The notes under the pieces were generated by a model. That model was given only the letters and a program-made list of their open reading frames with translations. It was not told where the DNA came from and searched no databases. A program made the position numbers and the translations under genes. DNA of 64,000 bases from Blattamonas nauphoetae (Eukaryota > Preaxostyla > Oxymonadida), in assembly GCA_033064195.1 (NCBI GenBank), contig JARBJD010000044.1, forward strand, positions 124,001 to 188,000, read 5' to 3'. Position 1 is the stretch's first letter, and every line of letters starts with the position of its first letter. Positions 10,076-21,100 of the stretch are shown in pieces.

Positions 10076-10294
10076 ATTCCACAAATTTATCAATTCATCT
10101 CACTGGTTTTTATTGATTGATAATTTCTCCGATAATTCCAGAAAAGAAACTGCTGTCTAATTCACCAAGTTTTTGCCCGATTCAATTTGTCCCCCTTTAT
10201 TTTTCTTGACCCCGAATTTGAGACACACAAAAAGTTTTACCTATTTTTTAAATTCTTTCAATTCAAAACAAAAATGTACAGGTAAAACCAAAAA

Positions 10295-13200
10295 TTATGA
10301 CAACTCGGAACAGAAGGAAACAAAAGACAGAACATCCCGTTTTGTTGTAAAAGAAAAGTTGATTGGAGAAGAATAGTTTAGTGCATCAATCTGTCGATTC
10401 GAAGCGTGTCGTGTCTGTAGGAAATCAAGTTTCTGGTGAGAAGTTTGATCATGTTTTTGATATATACCTGCCTGAGTTTCGAGCCAGTGAAAACCATCGA
10501 GGACTTCAGGATCTGCGTTCATTTGAGCGTTTGAAAACTCAGATGTTTGGTGTTCGTTGTGATGTGTGTCTTTGTTGACGAGTTTTACAGTGTTGGAGAA
10601 TGAATGGTAGATATCGATGAGAATATTGTGTGAATGTTGGTATAGAATATTGAGCATTCTACAGAACACATGGATAGATGTGAGAGGACGGACAAGACGG
10701 AGGCTCTGAAATCCACGAGTGAACTGGTCCAAAGTGTGGCCATTGATCTGCGGTTTTCTTTGTGTCTCCCGTTGGCTTACGAAAAGAAGAGAGAGTGAAG
10801 AGTCCTGAAGCTGATTTTCTTGCTGAGCGTCAAAACTATCAATGAATTCCAAGACACGAGACGTCGATCCCTCAGTGGTTGAGGGTGCGCGTTTGGGTTG
10901 ATTGGATGTTGTGAGCTGATACGACATTTCGAGAATGGAAGAAGGTGACAGAATATTGAAGGGAGATTGAGACGTCGAACAGAATGATTTAGTGGGCACC
11001 AAAAATGGGTAGAGTTTCTTTGAGTGGAAGGATGGGGAATATGCCAGAAAGAGAGGAGGAACCGATGACAGATGTCCGGTTTTGAAGAAGGTGGAGGTGA
11101 AAGTGTCAATGAGAGGCTGAGAGAAGAAAGAGTTGAGGTGGATGGATGTGATGAAGGGCAGACAAGGAGATCCTGCCGAGAATTGAAGATGTAGAAGATA
11201 TTGCTGATCGTCGAACGGTTGGAGAGATGTTTGAGATAGTGGTTTATTGATTGCCGATTCCAATTCATAACCAGACACCCTGACAGCGTAGAATTGATGG
11301 GCATGAGTTATACTTCGAAGACGAGCAAATTGTTCGACAATCTCAATCAGAACTCTCGACTCCGCTTTGATGAAGGTTGCCAGACAAGATGGGCAAAACA
11401 GGAAGTCCACTAAAGAGCTTCTACCCTCATCAAAGACAACCCGATGTTTCCGGCGGGATGATACCGTTGTTCGATGTTTCATGAGTTTCGTGACCTTCCG
11501 TTTTTGATAGGCCCCAAAGAGTCCATGTTTTTGAGAATGATGAGGGAGAGAATTTGCATCGTATTTCGAGACAGATGATGAAGGAGGGAGTAATGCTGAG
11601 TAGGCAACAAGTCTATTCTTTGGTGAAACTGTCAATGTGATCATTTTCACAGAATGGAGGAATTTATGGATTAGCGAACGATGAGAAGCATGAGTGCTGA
11701 AGAAAGAAGGAATTTCCGACTTGACGACCGATGAATGTTGTAGGAACAGTTGATCATCTTGAAGAGATTCAAGTCCGAGAACTTGCGTGTGGGATTCGAA
11801 AGTTGGTGAAAGTGATGGTGATGGAGATTCATGCCTCGCAAATTGGAGCTTGAGAGATGAACGAGCTGTTGCAGTTTTTCTGAAAGTGGTTCTTCGGAGA
11901 TGAGACGGGAGTAATTTATAAGTTAATGAGGAAGCAATTTGATTGAGGTGAGTCCAGAACAACTGGTAGTGTTGTTTCGTTTGAAGGATCATCCCGTTTT
12001 CGATTGTTCCTTTCCAAGAATCATTGTCTGTGAAGAGAGGGGCCGAGAGAGGAACATTCAACGATCCATTAGAATGTCCATACGTCTGCCGATGGTAGTG
12101 AGGAACAAAGGCGAGGAGTTGATGAGCGTATTGAGTGACGAGCGAGTACCGTGGGATAGTCTTGAGGAGAAACAACATGGGATGTTGAATCTGAGTCTTG
12201 GTTGGGATAAAGCGGATCGACGCTTGACGGGAGAGAGTCGATGAAGATGTATCTGAATCTGTTCGTTTTCTCGGTGTAGTGAACTTGTCGGTCTGATTCT
12301 TTTGAAACCATGTTGCAAGTGTCTGGTCTGGCAGTGGAGTCTTGTCGATTTCTGGAGCATTTGGATCGGCATGTTCGTGAATGTGGAGTAGCTCATTTTT
12401 TTGTGCAGTTAGAACAGAAAAGATCAATGTTTTCAACGGTTCAGTCGATTTTAGATGATTGTGGAAAGACTGATTCTCAAAAACTTCAGTGAGGTCATTC
12501 ACATGTGCTTGAATGAAAAGATGACGAAGAAAGGCAAGACTATCCAATTTTGGCAGTTGAGGATTGGAATCAGATTTGTTGAAAAGAGGAAGTGAAATAT
12601 CATCCTGACTGTCAGAATATGGCTCAAATGAATGTGAGACGAATGACGAATCCATCGGTTGGATTGATGAATAATCTGGAGTGTTGCCGAGATAATAGAA
12701 TGACGCAATAGACGAGTCAATTGGGATCCCATCATCAGCATCAAATGTTGGAGACGAAAAAGAAGTTGCCAGTGCGACAGTATCTGGCTCAGTCTGTGAC
12801 AAATAAAGGTTGTCGGTGGATTGTTCAGGATGTGTCGATTGGAGATTTGTGATTGATTGAGTGAGTTGTCGTTCTGGATCTGTTTCTGCCAAGGCAGTAA
12901 TAAGATGATGTGTGGATGAGATTTTCAGGGTCGATAACAATGGGAGAGTGGAAAAAGTCTGAACAAAACGAAACATTCCCGATTCTGGCTCCGGATGAGT
13001 ATCAAGTCGAAGGTTTTCAAATTGTTGGGGTGTCGTATAAAACAAAGAACTTGGCGGTGACTGATCTACATACGGTTTTACACCCCCTGGCGTGATGAGT
13101 GATAATGGAACATCACGAGAGAGAAGGGACTCGAGGTTTGAGAGCAAAAAGTCTGTCGAAATTGAACTGAATTGGAGAATTGGCACCAAATTCATTTCAA

Positions 13201-16200
13201 TGCTGGGTTCTTCAAGTAGCTGCCTTGGAGATTGAGTATCATGTGCCTGTGATATGAATTCGAGAGGAGCTCCCTGTGAGGAAGGATGTTGTTGGAAGAG
13301 GACTTTGGTCTGTTCTGGGAATGTCGATTCTTCTTCAGGGATGGACGAGACTATTGATTGTTTCGTTGGAGAATGTATCGGTGACTGCTCCTTTTCTTCA
13401 CTGACAGAGTCAGCTGTGAGATCGAATTGATCATACTCAACATGATCGTCGAAAGTCGGTTCAAGATCTTTGATTGACTTGAGAGACGATGATAAACCAT
13501 TCAGGAGAATATCTTCGATGGCAGAAAGAAGTCTGAAGAGATGAGGGGAGACGAGAGATATGGAGAGGATCTGCTCTTGAGTGAGAGTACTCAGGAGACA
13601 CGCAGATTGAGGTGATTCAGTCATTGAAGGAAACGACGGGTAAAAATTGCGTGATAATTCAAAACCGAATGATAGGAAATACTGCTTATTCTTAATGATG
13701 TTGAATAAGGGTGAGATTTGCGCAGAGATGTGAGGAATGGGAGCACGTTGAATAAAATCAGGCGAAGATTGGCGAGAGGTATGTAGGAAGTAGAATGGAT
13801 GGTGCTGTTTAACGAAGTCGAGGAAGAATTGCTGATTCTGTTCAAGTTGAGTTGTGTGGCTTTGTGGAGACAAGGTGGCTTTTGGGGTTGGTGGAACGAC
13901 TTTCTTCCGAGGCTTATAAGTTGCTGTGCAAATTGTTTGAAGATTCTGAGATGCACATGATGGACATCGAGGGATAACACCTGCTTTGAGAGAACGAATG
14001 AACGAAGAGACCACAACGGAAGTTGAAAACTCGTGTTCTTCATCGAGAAGACGTGCGAGAACAGGTAGCTCAATTAGATGGGCGTTTGTATGTGGTGTGT
14101 CTGATTGAATGGACAAGTTGTGATATATGTGGACCGTGTGCACGACATCAATCTTGTTCGATGTGAGTGAATTTGTGAGTGTTGGGAGGATTAGAAAATG
14201 GTTGTGAAGTGATATAAGCTCATTCATGTTTAGGAGTTGAGCTGTGTCGCGGAGAGTATGAGCCGGGAGATTGATGATACTTGGTGCGATGAGAGACAGT
14301 TGCGGGACCAGAACAAGTGCGGTGAGTGTTGCAAGAGTCGAAACCATTCGGAGTCTGATCGGTTTGTCGGTGAGGATATCATCTGCGTGAATGTTTGGAA
14401 GAGTTACGGCTTGAATCGTTGATGGTCTTGGTGCATTTTTGAAGTGGATTGAATCAAGTGAAGGTGATGAGGAAGAGGGATCATCTGCGATAAGCAGCTC
14501 TCTCACGTTGTTACCGCTTGAATCAGAATTTCTGTGCTCTGTCCAGTCAAAGCTAACAGAATGATCGCGGAGACCTTTGTTGTTGAAATGGATGTAAGTG
14601 ATGGGATTGATAATGATGGTTAATATGTATGCAGAGAGAATTGACGATCTTGTGAGTGATGGGAGCAGGCAGAAGGAATTGGAGACATTATCGAGCTGTT
14701 GACGACTGAAAAGATGATATGGTGATGTATTGAAAGGCTCAACTGCGACTGGAAGGGGGCGTGGTTGGATGAATCGTGAGACGAATGAGTCAAATGCTGT
14801 AAAAGCTGTGGAAGGATCTGTTTTGTGTAGAGCGGTTGATAATTTACTGAGCAGAAGACAATCAGAGAGGAGGAGTGGTGGAGGTCTGGACGGTGCAAAG
14901 ATTCTGATCGGGTTCCAACACGATTTATGTTTGTCAAGGAAAGAATTGATGACAGAGAGGAATGGAGAATTCGTGGTTTGTTTGTTGGTTCGATTGGATG
15001 AATCTCCAAAATCTTTCATTGCAAGGAGAAGGGCAGGTTGTGTTTGGAGAGCCTCGTACAACGGCCTGAAAACAACGGATGTGTGGAACGATGCATATTC
15101 TCTTCCTCGCCGAGAGCGGATGACCTTTCGATCAGGAACGGAGACGCGAGTGTGATGTGAGGGATAAATGACATGGTGAGGCTTTGTTCTCCGAATTCCA
15201 AGATGTGGCCTGATGGATTGGTGAAAAGGCGTGAAACTGTCTGGAGACGACGGTCGAGTCAAGGACGATGGAGACAAACACGGAGAATCAAGGACATAGG
15301 TGACATCGGAAGGAAGTCCTGAGGTATTAATCGAACGAAATGGAGGACTTTTCTCATCGATAGAGTGCGGATGACGTTCTTGCGCGATGTCAGGTGAAGC
15401 AGAGAAAGTATATTGAGAAGGAACAGAAAATTGTACGACAGTATCCCCGCCTGCCGGAAGAATATCCAGTGAATTGGTTCTGTCTCCCATTGAGTGTGAT
15501 GTGGACGCTTGGACATCGTTTATCGGAGGAAAAAAAGATGTTTGCGGGAGAGTGGCGAGAGAGGGGAGTGGTTGTGAAGAAACATTGGTCGAAAAGAGAG
15601 TTGCACTTGTCTTTTGCACTTCTTTTTGAAACTGGTCAAATGACGTGATTCCCTTGGGAAATGTCAGGGAGATGAGATCAGTCCGATATTTCTTTCCTTT
15701 GTCACCATCCTTGGTCGAAGCAGTCGTTTTATGTAAAGTTGAAGTTGAGGCTGTGTTGTCAAATGTTTGAATAGAGCGGTTCAGAGTAGGTGTGAGAGAA
15801 AGAGTCGATTGAGTTGGAATCTTCGAGTGGCTTGAGGACGTTTGCGACGATGAATCAGTCTCTTTTCTCTGCAGAGTTGGCTTCCTCCATTGTTGCCTGT
15901 GCGAGTAACGAGAGGTGTGTTGTAAAGGAGTGGAAACCAGCTTGTTCATGTTCCGTCTTTCGATGAGTTTAAAGACTGGGGATGATTGTAAAGAAATCTG
16001 CATTTGCCGTTGGTCTGAAGGAGAAAGTGAATGGCTAAATTCGACCATTTCCTTCACTGTTTGAATATTTTGTGCTGGAATAAGTAAAGACTCTGTGGAG
16101 GGAGTCTGTTTCAAATAGAGGGGAGAACAGGTGAGACTCTCTGAGAGGGCTGAATCGTGTTGAGGGGTTTTGATGTTTCGAACGGCTGTTGGTGTCAGCG

Positions 16201-17391
16201 TGATATGAGCTATCGATGACGGTGAGGATACCATCTGATCTGCGTAGGTTCCCTGGTGGTCAGCAATTGACGAGGTTGAGGGGTTCTGAGCAGGCATGCC
16301 GTTTAAGAAGTACGCTGTGTATGGATCGCGAAACTGGAGAGAAGTAGATGATACACCAGAGAGCTTCTGTGGTTCGAGCTGGGATGGCTCTTCCTTTCCG
16401 TACGTTTGGATTTGAGGGGGATGGAGAGCGGGAACCATGGTCATCAGACGGAGGAGTTCCGATTGGGTGACTTTCTCATCATCGAGAGTAAGAGACTGAT
16501 AACGATCTTCAAAAAGATGCACATACATCTCGGTTATTCATCAGAGTGATGATATCATTTCGATACTCTGAGACAGAAGCGAGTGGATTTCCCTTGAGCT
16601 TAATGAATGATATTGGCAACTTCCTGATTGGTTGAACATCAGACAGTGTTTGAATGCTGTTGTATGATACATCAAGATTTTCCAATCCTTTTAGCCGTTG
16701 AAGTCCATCAAGAGAACGAATGTCGTTGGATTGTCTAGAGAGTAATAATAACAAAATATAAACAGGTTTAATGTCTGTAAATTTCCTGCATAGAATTCGG
16801 TCAAAGACGTAATTTTGTTATGGCTGAGATTAAGAGTTGTTAAGGTGATGATATCAGTGAAATCTCCAACCGAGGTGATGTGATTGTGACTGAGGTTCAA
16901 ATGTGTCAAAGAACGAAACTGAGCAAATATTGGCTTCATTGACGCATCAATTTTATCGATATGATTGTGGGAGAGGCCAAGTTGTCGCAATTGTCCCCAT
17001 GGGGTGAAATTGTCTTGGACGCTATGAGAAAGAGTCTTCAATCTCGAAGATTCGTGTGAAACATTCTGTTCTCCGGGCAAAACATCACCAAAAAAGTCAA
17101 GAAAAAGTGGATTTAGGGAAGAGAGAGAATCTTCACAGATGAGGCTGACCAGGCGACATGATGCGTCTTTCAGACCAATCAATTTACATTTTGCAGGAAG
17201 ATGATTGAGCTAAACGAGGAATAGTTGATGAGAAGAAAGATAAAAATCAATACAGCCAGTGAATTCATCTTTTCAAAATTTGTTAAATCACAGTTATGTT
17301 TTGGGTTGTTAATGGAAATTGAGTTCAATTTCCGAACCTCCTTCCTAGTGAGCTTTTTTGACGGTGATTGTTTCGGAAATCCATGACTCAT
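10295..17391 (-). CDS. Leucine-rich-repeat protein with a 2,000-residue Ser-rich tail
   Basis: I place four exons: 17391-17254, 17209-16764, 16736-16527 (first bases adjusted to 16734) and 16495-10295, with introns of 44, 29 and 31 bases, giving about 2,330 residues. Residues about 90-260 form LRRs of the LxxLxLSxNxI type: LRQLGLSHNHIDKI, LTHLNLSHNHITSV, TTLNLSHNKITSL, LENLDVSYNSIQTL. They are followed by a cap (NPLASVSEYRNDIITLM) and LTLDDEKVTQSEL, as in nischarin- and LKB1-interacting-protein-like LRR proteins. The rest is Ser/Thr/Pro-rich with two isolated Cys clusters, RCPSCASQNLQTIC and LFCPSC, that might bind zinc. A scaffold role at cytoskeleton or membrane is possible, but I do not recognise an orthologue. 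The tail could hide more introns, since its frame is open throughout. Confidence 0.75.
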
Positions 17392-17545
17392 TGGTGTTTC
17401 ATCAACCGAATTGGGACGATCAGAGAACCTGAACGAATTCTACACTTTTCTCGTTATAATTCGAAAAAGCTGGAGAAAATTAAACGTTTTTGTGTATTGA
17501 ATGTTGAAGAAGTGAGATAAAGTGTACTGGTTAAGTTATCAAACG

Positions 17546-18096
17546 CTAGAGTTGAACACCGAATATTGTCGTGAGACAAAATAATGATTGATTTTCCCAA
17601 GGGAAAACAAAATTGCCTGAAACAAATGACATATGACGGAGGTTTCACAACAATAGAAGAAGATATACCATCGTTTACGTTATCCCAAAGAGCGGAGCAA
17701 GAACAGTGAAGGTTTGCCAGTTTCTTTTCCATGATAACAGTTGTTGCTAAGATTGTGAAAAAGAACGTTCACATTGAATAAAATATTCGTCATAATCAGA
17801 GAGAGAGAGAGTTTGAAAGGTGATGGACAGAGAATGAGGAACAGACAGATGTATTTGAATGGTGTCTGAAGGGCGCATAGTTTTTTGATAACATTACTGT
17901 TGATAACATCAATCCATTCTTGAACTTTATCTTCATCATAGGCCTTTCCCTCAAGGACCTTCACAACGGCCTGATTCAAAAGTACGGTCGCATCGGTGAA
18001 AAAAAGTGACAAAAATGAATAGCAAACATCTTTGACAACATTACGAACGTCATCAACCGGAAAAGTCGCTTCCTCAGTGTTATGTAAGTCTTCCAT
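17546..18096 (-). CDS. DYNLT1: Tctex-type dynein light chain
   Basis: Four exons (18096-18028, 17970-17847, 17746-17669, 17616-17546) encode exactly 113 residues, the length of human DYNLT1. Visible matches are the N-terminal MED...TEEATFPVDDVRNVVKD, then KVQEWIDVINSNVIKKL, TPFKYISTTVIMEKK and the C-terminal WENQSLFCLTTIFGVQL. The protein is a light chain of cytoplasmic or ciliary dynein that binds the intermediate chain and cargo. Introns are 57, 100 and 52 bases. The first has no stop and is a multiple of three, so retaining it would insert 19 residues in frame. The stop is TAG. It lies 66 bases downstream of the end of the giant propeller-like gene and 154 bases upstream of the LRR gene, all on the same strand. 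Confidence 0.93.
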
Positions 18097-18162
18097 CTGG
18101 ATTGAAAAAGTATGGGCAAAATATGAAATTGACAGAAGCATTGAAATCAAACATAGAGTAAG

Positions 18163-21100
18163 TTATTGGTATGGAAATGTTGTTGTTTTCAAAATTGACT
18201 TGATGCGCATCCCTTGTTCGTTTTGCTGAGCCTGTCGGAGAGCATCGACGACAACATCCGTAAAAACGAGGGTACTTAGGATGTTGTTGGGGACAGATGA
18301 AATCTCATTCAACTTGCCGAGGAAAGGAAGTTGAGAGAGTGGAAATTTACGTATGGCTGCGAGGAGAAGTTGTTGGGAGATGTGATCACGGACGTTGAGA
18401 TTGATAGTTGATGCGAAGAGAGTGTTGAGCGAGAGAACCCAAATGGAGCTCTGAGAAGATCAGAAATAAGGAGAAACATACTGTTGTAGCAACAGCGTTT
18501 GAGAGGGCGAGATAGACATGAGGAACACATGTCTCAAGACACGTTTTGAACAGGCTGGAGTAATCACCTTGGTTCAGGAGGAGGAGAAGGGTGAACGCAG
18601 TACGAAGTGAACAAATGCAGGAGTTGACGAGATGGTTGAGCGGGGTTTCCTTCTGCTGACTGAGAATTCGATGGAAGACACCATCGATGATGGGCATGAT
18701 GGTCTCCGCAGTGTACGGAAGAGAGCAAGAGAGGAGGAGGCAGACGAAGAGCCCGAACGAGAGCGTTGTTGAGAGACCCGGTTGCTCCGAGCAATCGAGA
18801 AGAGTTAAAAATGACATGCGATCATTAGGAGACATTTCAGACGGTCGAGACTTACACATGCAGGGCTCAGTGGATTGCGGGCAAGTCGGAAGAAGTCCAG
18901 AGTCAGAAGGAGATTGTTGGGACGAGACAAAGAGAGTGTGAGATGACAGAAAATAGAGTGAGTTGACGAACTCACCGAATGTTGGGAAAGAAAGAGACCT
19001 CTTTCCGAGAAGAGGAACATGGTGAGACAAAATAAAAGCAATTTCATCGCCGAGATGAGCTTGTGAATCAATTGAACAGCAAAACAGTTTTGTGTTCGTC
19101 GTGGATGGGTGAAGACTGCCCAAGGAAAACAGTGAGAGGGCTAGTGGCGAGAAGAAGAGAGATATCCACTGATAGTGAGGGCTTTCCGAGAAGTTCAAGA
19201 GGAGAGCTTGAACAAATGGCGGATACTCCAGAGAAGTCTGAAACTCGGATGGGTTCAAGATGCTTCGTTCGAAGAGTGAAAGCGCCACAACCAGAAGAAC
19301 GTCGAATGAAGACTTCACTTCTGCGATTGTCTCCGGGAGACGACTGGATTTGTCAAGGTCAGTGCATTGAGAGAAGATTTGGAATGGACTTAGGAATTTG
19401 GGGCCATTGCCCACCGTTCCAAGAGTCCACGACGTCGTCATTTGAGTGACAGTTGGATGGAAGAACAGCTTGAACAGAGACGCGTTTCGTTTCGATGTAT
19501 TGCCATATGAATAAGACCCACTGAGACCATTCACTAGGGAGTTGAAAGAAAGGAGGATTTCCATTTGATGATCGTGCTCGGAGGAAGAAAACTGATTCCG
19601 AGAGATGTCTGATGGAGATGACGAGAGAAGGTCAGCGAGCTGCGGATGGAGGTGAGAAGCAGGTTGAGGATGCTGTGAAAACGACGGAGTATGTGAAGTT
19701 TCTGTGAACAGATCAATTGCTTGGTGGAGAATAAACGATGGAGGAAGGAAAGGTTGATGTAGAGAAGACTGTTGTTGTGTGTGTGATTGTGGGGAAAATC
19801 GAAACTGTGAGAAATACGAGATGGTTGGAGATGTTGCCGAAAGGATCGACACTTGAGAGAAGAAAGCTTCAAATGATGGAGAGATGTGAGAGCTTAGAAG
19901 AGTATGCACGAATGATTGGAGGAAAATGAAATTGTGTGGAGTGCTGTGTGAACTCCCACACATCGTGGAGAGAGACTCCATTGACGGAGAAAGTGGGGGA
20001 AAACCAAGGATATCCAAGCAAAGATCGAAACGAAGAGACCCCTTCGTGAGTTCAGGTGTCAGAATGGCTACAGAAGCAAATGGACGGTGAGTGTGGACGA
20101 ATTTGATGAGTTCGCTGAAGACAGTTTTCCCTCGAACAGTTTCAACTTGAGACCAGCCGTCGTTCTTGTTGAAGAAGTCAAGCATGAGCTCAGCAAGAGC
20201 GTCTTTCTTCAACTCTGCGAGACATGCAATGGGATCTTCTTTATCCTCATCTTGAGACAGCGATTCACCAAGAACATCCTTAAACGGGAGGGTGCACTGC
20301 TTGACAACAAGCACGAAAATACTGAAATACAGTCTGTTTTGAGCGTTGTCCTCTTCTTCAGGGAGGGTTGACGAAAACGTGGTCCCCCTGAGATCAATGA
20401 GGGTTCTGAGGAGAATCTGGTCGATTGACGTGAAGTGGTCATGCAAAACAACTGCCTTCGGGAGGGTAGGTGAGAGGACGAATTGTGAGAGGGTTTCAGG
20501 GGAATGGTTTCGAAAGACTTTTATTGCCGTGGAGAGAAAGGCTTTCAACTCTTTGGTTGAAGGGATCGGCAATGGCGAGAGATGGCATCCATCAAACACT
20601 TCGCTCAGGATGAACTGGAGCAGCGTTTGTTCACAGCTTTCTTTGTTTGCCTCTTTTACAGCCTCTTCGTCCTCCGCACTAACATTTTCGGCAAATTGCA
20701 GACCGGCACAGCTTGTCACCTCTTGTCGGAAAAGTGAACAGACTTCGTAGGGATTTCCATGACCCCGAATGAAGAATGAACAAGCCTTTGTGTAGAGTGA
20801 CCGAATCTGTTCAGAGAATTTGGGAGACGAATCTTTGACTGACCCATCCGCAATGGATTGATTGAGTCGGCGGAGCATGCGAAGATGCTGCTTCGCGAGA
20901 TGACAACAGCATTCATTGACTCTGTTCGTCCAGTCTGAACGTTGTTGAGGAGAGACTGACGTTCCATAACCAAAAATGGTGACCTCCGTGGAAGTCGGCG
21001 AGGAAGGAAGGAACGAGCAGATCGACGTATACGCGGTCATCATGGCAAGTGTTGTTTCAGTCGTGTTGATTGTGTCCCAATCCAGTGACGACAATTGAGT

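Larger units (their letters stand above)
7627..10178 (+). mobile_element. DNA transposon of an unrecognised family with GGGCAA ends
   Basis: The left end (7627-7651, starts GGGCAACAATTTGGTGAATT) is matched by the reverse complement of 10155-10178 (starts GGGCAAAAACTTGGTGAATT). These 25-base terminal repeats have few differences. They enclose 2.55 kb with one long plus-strand gene region (7665-10075) of a transposase-like family. A 396-base MITE-like element is nested inside at 8945-9340. The flanks GGGCCAATT (left) and GATTCAATT (right) agree at only six of nine positions, so a target duplication is uncertain. The tip GGGCAA resembles the adjacent Merlin tip, but the encoded protein is clearly different. 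Confidence 0.72.
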
